From NCBI GenBank assembly GCA_963720735.1, contig CAVRGL010000001.1:558001-622000 (forward strand): 64,000 bases of DNA, in the 5' to 3' direction. Positions 36,403 to 44,475 of this stretch are shown one piece after another. The stretch is from JBBRHQ01 sp963720735 (GTDB taxonomy: Bacteria; Actinomycetota; Thermoleophilia; Solirubrobacterales; 70-9). A program made the position numbers and the translations under genes. Each line of letters begins with the position of its first letter. The stretch's first letter is position 1. The notes under the pieces were generated by a model. That model searched no databases. It was not told where the DNA came from and saw only the letters and a list, made by a program, of their open reading frames with translations.

Positions 36403-37023
36403 ATGAGCCGGCTGCGATTCCTCGCCTCCAACCGGATGCTCACACCCAAGTACGGGAGGCTGCTGTGGCGCTACCTGTGGCGGCGGCTGCTCACCCCCGC
36501 CGGCTGGCGCTGGAGCACCGCGGGCATGGTCTTCTTCGGCCGCGGGCTGGCGATCCAGATAGCCCGGCGAGGACGGGTCGACTTCGGCCGCTTCGTCTGG
36601 ATCGGGGACGGCACCAAGATCCGCTGCCACGAAGGCGTGGTCGAGATCGGGGAGAAGACCGTCTTCGGGCAGGAGTGCACGATCTCCGCGTACAAGCGAG
36701 TGCGGATCGGAGAGCAGTGCGTGATCGCGGACCGGGCGATGTTCATCGACTTCGACCATGGCGTGGTCGACGTCGAGACACCGATCCGCCGCCAGGGCAT
36801 CTACAAGCGCGACGTCGAGGTCGGCTCCAACGTCTGGATCGGTTACGGCGCCTGCATCCTGCGCGGCGTCCGGGTCGGGGATAACTCGATAATCGGCACC
36901 AACTCCGTGGTCACCAAGGACGTGCCCGCGAACGCCGTGGTCGGCGGCGTCCCGGCGCGGGTGCTGCGAATGCGAGATCGCCCGCAGAGCCTGCGCTGGC
37001 CCCATCCGGTCGAGCCGGGCTAG
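36403..37023 (+). CDS. Left-handed beta-helix (hexapeptide) acyltransferase
   Basis: A 206-residue protein with an extended hexapeptide-repeat region from about residue 50 to 180: WIGDGTKIRCHEGVVEIGEK, VFGQECTISAYKRVRIGEQC, then NVWIGYGACILRGVRVGDNS. The family end motif VVTKDVPANAVVGGVPARVLR is intact. Such enzymes transfer acetyl or other short acyl groups to sugars. It begins a group with a GT4 transferase, GH57 enzyme and methyltransferases. A hexapeptide-type transferase (Rv3034c) is likewise found in the mycobacterial methylglucose lipopolysaccharide region. It overlaps the convergent methyltransferase by four bases. Confidence 0.87.
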   Translation: MSRLRFLASNRMLTPKYGRLLWRYLWRRLLTPAGWRWSTAGMVFFGRGLAIQIARRGRVDFGRFVWIGDGTKIRCHEGVVEIGEKTVFGQECTISAYKRVRIGEQCVIADRAMFIDFDHGVVDVETPIRRQGIYKRDVEVGSNVWIGYGACILRGVRVGDNSIIGTNSVVTKDVPANAVVGGVPARVLRMRDRPQSLRWPHPVEPG

Positions 37024-37769
37024 AGCAGCTTCGAGACGATCAGCCGCACCCCCACGTCGAGATGGTCGCGGCGGCGCAGCGCCCCGTTGCGGCGGTCCCA
37101 CTCGCCGGACTCGAGGTCGGCCCGCAGCCGCGCCACGGCGCGGCGCTCGATCGCCCGGTCCAGCCTGGCAAAGCCGGAGGTCGAGGCCCGGACGCTCTTC
37201 TCCAGGATGAGCTCGGGGCGTGCCCAGAGGGCGCCGAGGAACAGATCGGTGCAGTCGGCGGGCACCTCGACCGGAGAGGCAACGCCTCCCCCGAGCCACT
37301 GAAGCAGCCGCTCGACCGCCGGAAACCGGTCGCGGTCGTCGTCGGCGATCTCCGGCGCGTACTCGCTGATCCACCACCTCTGCAGCGCGTCGGGGTCGAA
37401 GGTGAGGACGACGCTCCGCCGCCGTGCCACCCGGCGCATCTCGGCGATCCCGGCTTCGGGGTCACGCCAATGATGGACCGAGAAGACGGTCATCGCGGCA
37501 TCGACGGAATCGTCCTCAAGAGGCAGGTTTTCGGCACCGGCCTGCAATGCCCGCGCCGTACCCGGCGGCCGCTGGGCGATCATCTCGGCCGAGGGCTCGA
37601 CCGCGATGACCTCGAGGTCGGTGGGCTCGTATGACCCTGTCCCGGCGCCGACGTTGACGACGCTGCGGGCATCGCCCAGCGCCGATCTCAGCCGGGCCGC
37701 GATCCGCGGGTCGGGGCGCCGGTTCTGCGCGTAGCCGCGGCCGATGACGTCATAGGCTTCGGGACCCAA
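37020..37769 (-). CDS. Class I SAM-dependent methyltransferase
   Basis: About 249 residues. SAM-binding motif I is VVNVGAGTGSYEP, motif II region is EVIAVEPSAEMIAQRP, and the post-motif is MTVFSVHHWRDPEAGIAEMRRV, typical of the UbiE/Methyltransf_11 group. No ATG lies near the N-terminus. I use TTG 37767-37769, one base after the glycosyltransferase stop, because the conserved AYDVIGRGYAQNRRPDPRI begins immediately after it. It is the last gene of the GH57-GT4 unit, so a sugar O-methyltransferase is conceivable, but the substrate is unproven. Confidence 0.8.
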   Translation of the reverse strand: MGPEAYDVIGRGYAQNRRPDPRIAARLRSALGDARSVVNVGAGTGSYEPTDLEVIAVEPSAEMIAQRPPGTARALQAGAENLPLEDDSVDAAMTVFSVHHWRDPEAGIAEMRRVARRRSVVLTFDPDALQRWWISEYAPEIADDDRDRFPAVERLLQWLGGGVASPVEVPADCTDLFLGALWARPELILEKSVRASTSGFARLDRAIERRAVARLRADLESGEWDRRNGALRRRDHLDVGVRLIVSKLL

Positions 37770-37770
37770 G

Positions 37771-38964
37771 TCAGGCGGGAGCTGCTTCCGAGACCAGCTC
37801 GGCGTAGACCTCCGAGGTCTGCTCGGCGATGTCGTTCCAGTCGAAGCGGCGAAGGTGGTCGTAGGCCTCGGCGACCAGTCGCCTGCCCAGCTCGTCGTCG
37901 GAGAGGACCCGGACCGCGACCTCGGCGAGTGCCTCGGGGTCGCGGGGGCGGAAGCGCAGCCCCACCTCCTCGTGGGGGACGACCTCGCGCAGGCCGCCGG
38001 TGTCGGCGACGATGCAGGGGCAGCCGGAGGCCATCGCCTCCAGCGCCACCAGCCCGAAGGGCTCGTAGATCGAGGGGACGACACAGACGTCCGCGATCGC
38101 GTAGAGCGAGTGCAGGACGTCGTCGCCGATCCAGCCGAGGAAGGTCCCGTGCTCGCCGAGGCCGAGCTGGTCGGCCTGCTTGTGCAGCTCGGCCTCGTGG
38201 GTCCCCGACCCGGCGACCAGGAAGCGGGTCCCCGGCACGTCCTCGATCACCTTCGGCATCGCCTCGAGCGCCAGCTGGAATCCCTTCTCGTAGACGAGGC
38301 GTCCGATCAGCAGGACGAGGTTCTGGTCGGGCTCGGCGAACTCGCCACGGAGGCGCTCCAGCTCCGCCGGGTCCTGCGGGCGCAGGTCCTCGGGATCGAT
38401 CCCGTTCGGGATCACGCTGACCTTCTCTTCCTCGACCCCGAAGATGTCGACGACCTGCTCGCGCATGTAGTGGGAGCAGGCGATCACCCGCTCGGAGCGG
38501 TTGGTGATCCAGCGCTCGACCCCGTGGATGTAGGTCTGCGGATGCTCGGAGACCCAGCCCTGGTGGCGGCCGTGCTCGGTGGCGTGGATCGTCGTCACCA
38601 GCGGCACCCCGAAGCGCTTCGCCAGGTGGTCGCAGGCATTGGCGACCAGCCAGTCGTGACCGTGGACGACGTCGAAGCTGTGGTGGTCGCCAAGCTCGAC
38701 CCCGGCGGCGAGCATGTCCGAGTTCATCCGTTCGACCCAGGCCACGAACTCGCCCAGGTCGGTGGGGCGGTTGGGCTCGCGGATCCGGTGGATCGACACC
38801 CCCGCCGCGTCCTCTTCGGCCGGTGACTCCTCACCGCCGCGGGTCAGGACGTGAACCTCGACCCCCGAGTCGACCAGGCCCTCCGAGAGCTTGCGGACGT
38901 GGCGGGCCAGACCGCCCTCGATCAGCGGCGGGTACTCCCAGGAGAGGATCAGGGCTCGGGTCAA
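37771..38964 (-). CDS. GT4 family glycosyltransferase (glycogen/alpha-glucan synthase-like)
   Basis: GT-B retaining transferase of 397 residues. It starts RALILSWEYPPLIEGGLARH, with KxGG-like GGLARH acceptor loop, DVVHGHDWLVA and TTIHATEHGRHQG typical of actinobacterial alpha-1,4-glucosyltransferases. The C-terminal donor domain has VLLIGRLVYEKGF and the EX7E motif in EPFGLVALEAMASG. The adjacent GH57 gene, 9 nt upstream, strongly suggests an alpha-glucan product. In mycobacteria the same pair (Rv3032 and Rv3031) builds methylglucose lipopolysaccharide and glycogen. Confidence 0.9.
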   Translation of the reverse strand: MTRALILSWEYPPLIEGGLARHVRKLSEGLVDSGVEVHVLTRGGEESPAEEDAAGVSIHRIREPNRPTDLGEFVAWVERMNSDMLAAGVELGDHHSFDVVHGHDWLVANACDHLAKRFGVPLVTTIHATEHGRHQGWVSEHPQTYIHGVERWITNRSERVIACSHYMREQVVDIFGVEEEKVSVIPNGIDPEDLRPQDPAELERLRGEFAEPDQNLVLLIGRLVYEKGFQLALEAMPKVIEDVPGTRFLVAGSGTHEAELHKQADQLGLGEHGTFLGWIGDDVLHSLYAIADVCVVPSIYEPFGLVALEAMASGCPCIVADTGGLREVVPHEEVGLRFRPRDPEALAEVAVRVLSDDELGRRLVAEAYDHLRRFDWNDIAEQTSEVYAELVSEAAPA

Positions 38965-38973
38965 GGCAATCCC

Positions 38974-40380
38974 CTACGGACGTAGCAGGGGGGCGAGGTT
39001 GAGATCCGGTGCCAGGGCTCGCATGCGGGGTTCGGGGGACGGCGCGGTTGAGTCTATGGCCTCGAGCATCGCCCGGGAGTGATTGACGGCACGGAGAAAG
39101 GCGTACTCGCCGGCCTGGCGGCGCCCGTCGAGGAAGGCCCAGTCGCTCGACTGGAGCGCGAGCAGCTCGCGGGCGGCGCGGTTCGCCGCACGGCGGCCGA
39201 GCCCCCCCGCGATCGCCTGTAGCAGCCTCAGCTCGCTGCGCCGCGCCCCCCATGCAAGGTCCGCGACCCGGGCCGAGTCCCAGGTGCGCAGGTCGCCGCC
39301 CTCTCCCCAGCTCGAGGCGGGGAGCGTCCGGGGCACCGGCCGATGCTCGTCCAGCGCCCGCGAGAGGGTGAGCAATCGCAAGCCGTGCCCCGGCGCCGCC
39401 CGGATCACCTCGGCAAGCCAGGTGGGGCCCTCCGACCACCAGTGGCCGATCAACTCGGTATCGACGGCGAAGACGAGCAGGCCGCGACGGCCCTCGACCT
39501 CGCTGAAGCCACGGAGGCGCTCCGCCGCGGCGGCGCAGAACTCGACGCTCTGAGCGCGCGCAGCGGCCTCCGCCGCCGCCGGGTCATACGGCCCTCCGCC
39601 GACCTTCCATATCCGTGTCCCCCGCATCGAGCGCCCGGCGAACTGGGCGTACGCGGCGCCGGAGGGATAGCCGCCCGGCGACCACAGCCACTGGACCGCC
39701 TCCCAGTCGATCGTGAAGGCCACCGGGCCTGCCTTGGTCGCCGCCGGGGCGAGCGCCGCCCTGCCCGGCTCGTGGGCGCTCTGGTTGAGGCAGAACCAGC
39801 GCACCTCGTGCTCGGCGAGCCGCCACTCGAGCCCGGGCACATAGGCGCATTCGGGCAGCCAGAAGCCCCCCTCCCAGCCGAAGCGCCGCCGGTGCGAGCG
39901 CAGCCCGGTCTCGATCTGCAGCGCCATCCCCGCCCGGGTCGCGATCAGCGGCAGCACGGCGTGGGTCGCCGCCGAGGCCGCCAGCTCGATCCGGCCCTGC
40001 TCCTGCGCCTCCCTGAAGGAGCCGATCAGGTCCCCCGCGCCCCGGTCCAGCAGCTCCAGCGCGTGCCGGTAGCGGACCAGCTCGCCCTGCGCCGCCGGCC
40101 GGCACTCCGGGTCGAGGTCGCCGAGGTCGGCCTCCGCGCCGCCGATCCGGTAGCGAACGAGGAACTGCCGCAGCCGCTCGATCACGGTGCGTTCCTCGAG
40201 CTGGTCGGCGAGGACCGGGGTCACCGTCATCGTCAGGTCCCGCGCCACCTCCAGCACCGGCAGATATGAGCGGATCACCGCATCGAAGAGCCACTCCTCG
40301 CCGAACGGGTAGGTCCCGAATCCCTCGACATAGGGCATATGGCTGTGAAGGACGATCGCCAGGTCGCCGGCGTCACGCAT
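38974..40380 (-). CDS. GH57 family protein, 1,4-alpha-glucan branching enzyme type
   Basis: A 468-residue glycoside hydrolase family 57 enzyme. The N-terminal family motif is LAIVLHSHMPYVEGFGTYPFG in part. The nucleophile Glu lies in GFWLPECAYVPG and the acid/base Asp in VFAVDTELIGHWW. The ~110-residue C-terminal helical region (WGARRSELRLLQAI, QSSDWAFLDGRR) is characteristic of GH57 branching enzymes. Start is ATG 40378-40380, overlapping the methyltransferase stop by eight bases. With the GT4 gene it forms an alpha-glucan synthesis pair resembling Rv3031-Rv3032. Confidence 0.9.
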   Translation of the reverse strand: MRDAGDLAIVLHSHMPYVEGFGTYPFGEEWLFDAVIRSYLPVLEVARDLTMTVTPVLADQLEERTVIERLRQFLVRYRIGGAEADLGDLDPECRPAAQGELVRYRHALELLDRGAGDLIGSFREAQEQGRIELAASAATHAVLPLIATRAGMALQIETGLRSHRRRFGWEGGFWLPECAYVPGLEWRLAEHEVRWFCLNQSAHEPGRAALAPAATKAGPVAFTIDWEAVQWLWSPGGYPSGAAYAQFAGRSMRGTRIWKVGGGPYDPAAAEAAARAQSVEFCAAAAERLRGFSEVEGRRGLLVFAVDTELIGHWWSEGPTWLAEVIRAAPGHGLRLLTLSRALDEHRPVPRTLPASSWGEGGDLRTWDSARVADLAWGARRSELRLLQAIAGGLGRRAANRAARELLALQSSDWAFLDGRRQAGEYAFLRAVNHSRAMLEAIDSTAPSPEPRMRALAPDLNLAPLLRP

Positions 40381-41155
40381 GGCAGATCGCGATGAAATCC
40401 AGCGCCCGCTCGAGACCCTCCGGGCGCAGGGCGAAGTCGGAGGCGGCGATCGCCGGGGTGAAGCGGTCATAGAACGGCTTGGTGATTCGGAGGGCGCGAT
40501 GGACGCGGTCCCAGCCGAGTCTGATCGCCAGCTCGTGTGCGCGTAGCTTGCGGGCGTGGAAGAGGCCGAGGACCTCGACCCGGGAGAAGTGCGGCCGCAG
40601 CAGCTCTCGGTACTCGGCGATCGTGTACTCGCGCAGGTGCCAGGGGTTCTCCGACTTCTCCGCTCCTGGCGGCGCCAGGGTGAGGCGGTTGGGGGTCGAG
40701 ACGTAGGAGACCGGCGCCAGGCCGGCGAAGCGGCCGAGCAGCTCTCCCGGCCGCTCGACATGCTCGATCGTCTGCAGGAAGGCGATCGCATCGCAGCTTT
40801 CGCCGAACTGCTCGACCAACACCCGCTCGAAGCGTAGGTTGGCCCGTCGGTAGCGCAGCCGGGCGTGCTCGAACGCCTGCGGGTTGGCGTCGACGCCGAC
40901 CACATCGGCGGCGCTTCGAGCCAGCACGTCGGAGCCGTATCCCTCGCCGCAGGCCAGGTCGGCCACCCTCAATCCCCCGCAACGACGTGCCAGCCACTCG
41001 TAGACGACGAGGTGGCGGCGGAACCAGTAGTTCTCCTCGGGAAGGTCGGGGAGGGTCCGCTCGCCGGTCAGCGCCAGCGGTGGGACACCGGGGGGCTGGT
41101 CCTGTTGCAGGTACTCGGACAGATCCCGCAACGTAGCCGTATCGTTCGGCGCCAT
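40373..41155 (-). CDS. Class I SAM-dependent methyltransferase, first gene of the GH57-GT4 unit
   Basis: A 260-residue methyltransferase with motif I RVADLACGEGYGSDVLA, VVGVDANPQAFEHAR, and the post-motif IAFLQTIEHVERPGELL. PVSYVSTPNRLTLAPPGAE-type sequence follows. This resembles the methyltransferase (Rv3030) located just before the GH57 gene in mycobacteria. ATG 41153-41155 shares two bases with the start codon of the divergent methyltransferase at 41154, leaving no intergenic promoter. A start further inside, near ALTGERTLP, is possible. Confidence 0.85.
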   Translation of the reverse strand: MAPNDTATLRDLSEYLQQDQPPGVPPLALTGERTLPDLPEENYWFRRHLVVYEWLARRCGGLRVADLACGEGYGSDVLARSAADVVGVDANPQAFEHARLRYRRANLRFERVLVEQFGESCDAIAFLQTIEHVERPGELLGRFAGLAPVSYVSTPNRLTLAPPGAEKSENPWHLREYTIAEYRELLRPHFSRVEVLGLFHARKLRAHELAIRLGWDRVHRALRITKPFYDRFTPAIAASDFALRPEGLERALDFIAICHA

Positions 41156-42071
41156 GCCCTCAGCCCCCGGGACGAGCGCCGAGCGGATCCGCGAGGTCAA
41201 CACCGCCTATCACGACGTCGCCGCCGAGACCTACGACTCCAAATGGGGCATCGACTTCGGCGCCACCGGTCAGGCGCAGGTCCGCGCCAAGCTCCGCAAG
41301 GCCCTCGGGGGGCTTCCCCCCGAGCCGTTCGGCGATGCGCTGGAGATCGGCGCCGGGACCGGCTACTTCTCGCTCAACCTGCTGCAGCTCGGCCTGATCG
41401 GAAGCGCCACCGCGACCGACATCTCGCCGGGGATGCTCGCTTCCCTGGAGGCCAATGCCGCCGAGCTCGGCCTTGCCGTCACCATCGAGGTCAGCGACGC
41501 CGAGCTGCTGCCCTTCGACGACCAGAGCTTCGACCTGGTCTTCGGCCACGCGGTCCTCCACCACGTCCCCGACCTGGAGCGCGCCTTCGCGGAGCTCCAC
41601 CGCGTGCTGCGCCCGGGCGGGGCGCTCGCCTTCTGCGGGGAGCCCTCACGCCACGGCGACCGTCTCGCGGCGCTGCCGAAGCGGGCGGGCAGGCTGCTGG
41701 CGCCTGCCTGGCGCCTGGCGCTGGGAGCGAGCCCCGCCGCCCACCACGGCCATGCCGAGGACAATGGGCATGCCCTGGAGAGCGAGGTGGACGTCCACGC
41801 CTTCTCCCCCGGCGAGTTGCGCGACGACCTCGGACGGGCCGGCTTCGATTCCGTCCGGGTCCGAGGCGAAGAGCTGCTCGCGAACATCTGGGGGTGGGGC
41901 CTTCGATCGGTCGAGGCAAGCGCCGAGCCGGACACCGTCCCGGTGGCCTGGCGGCGCTTTGCCTTCCGCAGCTACCTTGCCCTGCAGCGCCTCGACGAGT
42001 CGCTGCTCGAGCCGCGCCTGCCGCCGCCGCTCTTCTACAACCTCGTCCTCTCGGCCCGGAGGTTCGGCTGA
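41154..42071 (+). CDS. Class I SAM-dependent methyltransferase
   Basis: A 305-residue methyltransferase. The SAM site is ALEIGAGTGYFSLNLLQLG, followed by SATATDISPGMLASLEANA and LVFGHAVLHHVPDLERAFAE. The ~110 C-terminal residues are helical and end DESLLEPRLPPPLFYNLVLS, an extension seen in actinobacterial small-molecule methyltransferases. It is divergent from the GH57 unit with overlapping start codons (CATG). Three methyltransferases around one alpha-glucan pair are unusual outside polymethylated polysaccharide loci. Confidence 0.87.
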   Translation: MPSAPGTSAERIREVNTAYHDVAAETYDSKWGIDFGATGQAQVRAKLRKALGGLPPEPFGDALEIGAGTGYFSLNLLQLGLIGSATATDISPGMLASLEANAAELGLAVTIEVSDAELLPFDDQSFDLVFGHAVLHHVPDLERAFAELHRVLRPGGALAFCGEPSRHGDRLAALPKRAGRLLAPAWRLALGASPAAHHGHAEDNGHALESEVDVHAFSPGELRDDLGRAGFDSVRVRGEELLANIWGWGLRSVEASAEPDTVPVAWRRFAFRSYLALQRLDESLLEPRLPPPLFYNLVLSARRFG

Positions 42072-42079
42072 GCTGAGGC

Positions 42080-43801
42080 TCAGCCGAAGGTGAAGGCGTA
42101 TCCGGAGATCCCCGGCTGCAGACGCAGGGTGAGCCGGTGGCTGCCGACCCTCGGCAGGTCAATCAGGCTGTAGAGGCGCTGGGCGCCGACCGCCAGCACG
42201 CCGCCGTGGACGTCCTTCCCGGCGAGCCGGTCCGGGAGCGGCCGGCCGTCGAGCAGCACCCGGCCGCTTCTCGCCTGCCCCGGCGATCCGAGCACGAGGA
42301 AGACCCGGCGGGCGTGGAAGTCGAGGTCGAGCGACGATCCCCCCGCCGCGGTGGCGCCCTCCGGCGCCAGCGTCCAGCGGCCACCGTAGGCGAGCTGGCC
42401 GGGCGCCAGCCGCCCGGGCACCCGGTAGCGATGTGTTCCGGGGCGCGGCGGCTCGGCGAAGCGCTCGGCCCGGGCCAGGCCGAGATAGCTCTCCGGGGTC
42501 AGCACCGTCCTGGACGGCACCTGGGCGCGGACCCGCGTCTCGGCGCCGAGGTGCCGAGACCCCCGCTCGGCGAGCAGGGAGCGGATCGCCCGTTCGGTCA
42601 CTCCGTAATCGCCTTCGCCGAAATGCACGTAGCGGACGTTGCCATCGGCGTCGATCAGGTACTTGGCGGGCCAGTACTGGTTCCCGTAGGCGTTCCAGGT
42701 GCCGTAGTCGTTGTCCTGGACGACCGGGTAGCTGAGCCCGTTGGCGGCGATCGCCTCGCTGACGTTGGAGGAGATCCGCTCGAACGGGAACTCGGGAGTG
42801 TGCACCCCGACCACCACCAGCCCGTCGCGTCGGTACTTCTCGTACCAGGCCTCGACGTGGGGCAGGGTGCGAAGGCAGTTGATGCAGGTGTAGGTCCAGA
42901 AGTCGACCAACACGACCTTGCCGCGCAGGCCGGCGATCGTAAGCGGCCGCGAGTTGAACCAGTCGCCCGGGTCGGTGAAGTCCGGCGCCCGGCCGAGGAC
43001 GGGGAGCGGGCTGCCAACCTCCGCCTGGCGGGCTCCCGCCTGCCGCGCGGCCGGGTGACCCGATCCGCGCAGCGAGGCGAGGTCATCCGCGATTGCCGAG
43101 CTGTCCTCGACCCCGTGGGTAGGGTCGACGAGGGCGGATGGCGCGTGGCGGGCCAGGAAGGTCTCGAAGCGGATGTCGAGGTTCGTCGCCAGCATCACCG
43201 CGACTGCGATCATCACCGCGCCCATCGCCGGGTTGATCTTCGAGCGGATCGGCGCCAGCCGGTCGGTCAGCCTGCGGCCTCCCAGCAGGATCGCGTACAG
43301 CACCGCCCCGGTCCCGACCCCGTAGGCCAGGGCGATCACCAGCTTGGAGGCGGTCAGATCCTGCGTGGCCGAAACGGTGATCACACCGGCGAGGATCGGC
43401 CCGGCGCAGGGCGCGTAGACGAGGCCGAGACTGGCCCCGAGCAGCAGGCCGGACCAAAGCCCCTCGCCGCGCCCGGCGCGGGGACCGCCGGCGAGGCGGC
43501 CGGCAAAGGCCTCGACCCGGTCCCCCAGCGGCGGGACCAGCAGGATCAGGCCGAACGAGGCGAGGACGACGATCGCGATTGTGCGGGTGATGTCCCCCGG
43601 CAGCCCGAAGGCGTCGATCACGTAGACCAGCCCCACCGTGGCGAAGGTGAAGGAGAGCGTCAGGCCGGCGATCACGCCCAGCGGCCGGCGCCTGCCCCCG
43701 GTCGTGCCTGCGGCGAGGACCGCGGGCAGCACGGGAAGCACGCACGGTGAGAGCGCGGTGGCCGCGCCGGCGATCAGGGCGAAAAGGGTCAGCAGAATCA
43801 A
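42080..43801 (-). CDS. DipZ-type protein: CcdA domain plus thioredoxin-like domain
   Basis: A 573-residue redox protein. The N-terminal ~230 residues form a CcdA/DsbD-like membrane domain of about six helices with conserved cysteines in LSPCVLPVLP and YAPCAGPIL. The outer thioredoxin-like domain has the active site DFWTYTCINCLRTLPHVE (CINC), then VVGVHTPEFPFER. The C-terminal ~140 residues (WTLAPEGATAAGGSSLDLDF) match the position of the carbohydrate-binding-like domain of mycobacterial DipZ. It carries electrons from cytoplasmic thioredoxin to extracytoplasmic thiols. Start is TTG 43799-43801; a 26-bp tandem repeat lies upstream. Confidence 0.9.
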   Translation of the reverse strand: MILLTLFALIAGAATALSPCVLPVLPAVLAAGTTGGRRRPLGVIAGLTLSFTFATVGLVYVIDAFGLPGDITRTIAIVVLASFGLILLVPPLGDRVEAFAGRLAGGPRAGRGEGLWSGLLLGASLGLVYAPCAGPILAGVITVSATQDLTASKLVIALAYGVGTGAVLYAILLGGRRLTDRLAPIRSKINPAMGAVMIAVAVMLATNLDIRFETFLARHAPSALVDPTHGVEDSSAIADDLASLRGSGHPAARQAGARQAEVGSPLPVLGRAPDFTDPGDWFNSRPLTIAGLRGKVVLVDFWTYTCINCLRTLPHVEAWYEKYRRDGLVVVGVHTPEFPFERISSNVSEAIAANGLSYPVVQDNDYGTWNAYGNQYWPAKYLIDADGNVRYVHFGEGDYGVTERAIRSLLAERGSRHLGAETRVRAQVPSRTVLTPESYLGLARAERFAEPPRPGTHRYRVPGRLAPGQLAYGGRWTLAPEGATAAGGSSLDLDFHARRVFLVLGSPGQARSGRVLLDGRPLPDRLAGKDVHGGVLAVGAQRLYSLIDLPRVGSHRLTLRLQPGISGYAFTFG

Positions 43802-43844
43802 CTTGTCCTGTCCCAGCTTCCCTGCGGGGGGTCAACCTGACCTA

Positions 43845-43896
43845 AGTCCCGCCGAGGGTTGATTCGTGACAGTCCCGCCGAGGGTTGATTCGTGAC
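43845..43896. repeat. Two perfect tandem copies of a 26-bp sequence upstream of dipZ
   Basis: The unit AGTCCCGCCGAGGGTTGATT plus CGTGAC occurs at 43845-43870 and again at 43871-43896 without a mismatch. On the dipZ strand it reads GTCACGAATCAACCCTCGGC, ending 44 nt before the dipZ start codon. It could be a duplicated operator or a local duplication. No similar unit is seen elsewhere in the window. Confidence 0.85.
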
Positions 43897-44007
43897 AGGC
43901 GGGCCGCGCGGATCAGGCCGGGGCGGGCCGGCGCTCCAGCAGGCGCTCTCGTCCGTCGGTGCGTCACCGGGCCGCATGATTTTCTGGAGGCGAACCCCAG
44001 CGTGCCG

Positions 44008-44235
44008 ATGCAGGTCGCGCATCAGGTGCCCGTAGCATGGTCCTCCGTGCCAGGACCTTCGCCAAAGCTGCTCCGAGATTGCCCCGAAGAGAAGGTGGGG
44101 ACCTACCTGCCGTTTCCCCTCAACCAGAGGCTGGACGCTCTCGTGGATCGCCTGAATGATTCGCTCGCAAACACAACTCGGAAGGAACTTCTCGCGGCGC
44201 TGGTCTTGGAGTGTCTGACTCGTCAGAGGGTCTAG
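44008..44235 (+). CDS. Small hypothetical protein with a ribbon-helix-helix-like C-terminus
   Basis: A 75-residue ORF from ATG 44008. Its second half, GTYLPFPLNQRLDALVDRLN followed by TTRKELLAALVLECL, has the strand-helix-helix pattern of DNA-binding ribbon-helix-helix proteins. The N-terminal part is unrecognised. An in-frame TTG at 43885 would add 41 residues overlapping the tandem repeat, which I consider unlikely. It might be an antitoxin-like regulator, but no toxin partner is adjacent. Confidence 0.45.
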   Translation: MQVAHQVPVAWSSVPGPSPKLLRDCPEEKVGTYLPFPLNQRLDALVDRLNDSLANTTRKELLAALVLECLTRQRV

Positions 44236-44341
44236 CGAGACTGCTGGAGGACTACCGCTCAGCGCCAGTCGAAGCCGCCGCGGCGCAGGGAGAGGATCCG
44301 ACGCTCTTTAGCAGTCACCGCGAGCGAAGCCCGGGGCGTCG

Positions 44342-44368
44342 CAAGAGCCGCAGCGACCGCGGCTCTTG
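44342..44368. terminator. Strong hairpin downstream of the antiporter gene
   Basis: CAAGAGCCGC (44342-44351) pairs perfectly with GCGGCTCTTG (44359-44368) around a 7-nt loop. It lies about 108 nt beyond the antiporter stop and 107 nt beyond the small plus-strand gene. No T-run follows on either strand, so termination is only a possibility. Confidence 0.35.
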
Positions 44369-44475
44369 GTAGCTGAGTGCAGCCCCTCCCCGGCCGTGTC
44401 CGACGTTGTTCCATTCATCCAAGGATGGTCATTCGCCATCAGCGCGGTTGCCATACATTCCGTCATCGTCGATTT

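Noticed and set aside
41154..42071. Calling the methyltransferases by specific names such as quinone or mycolic-type methyltransferases
   Set aside because: Only generic SAM-binding motifs are visible; substrate specificity cannot be read.
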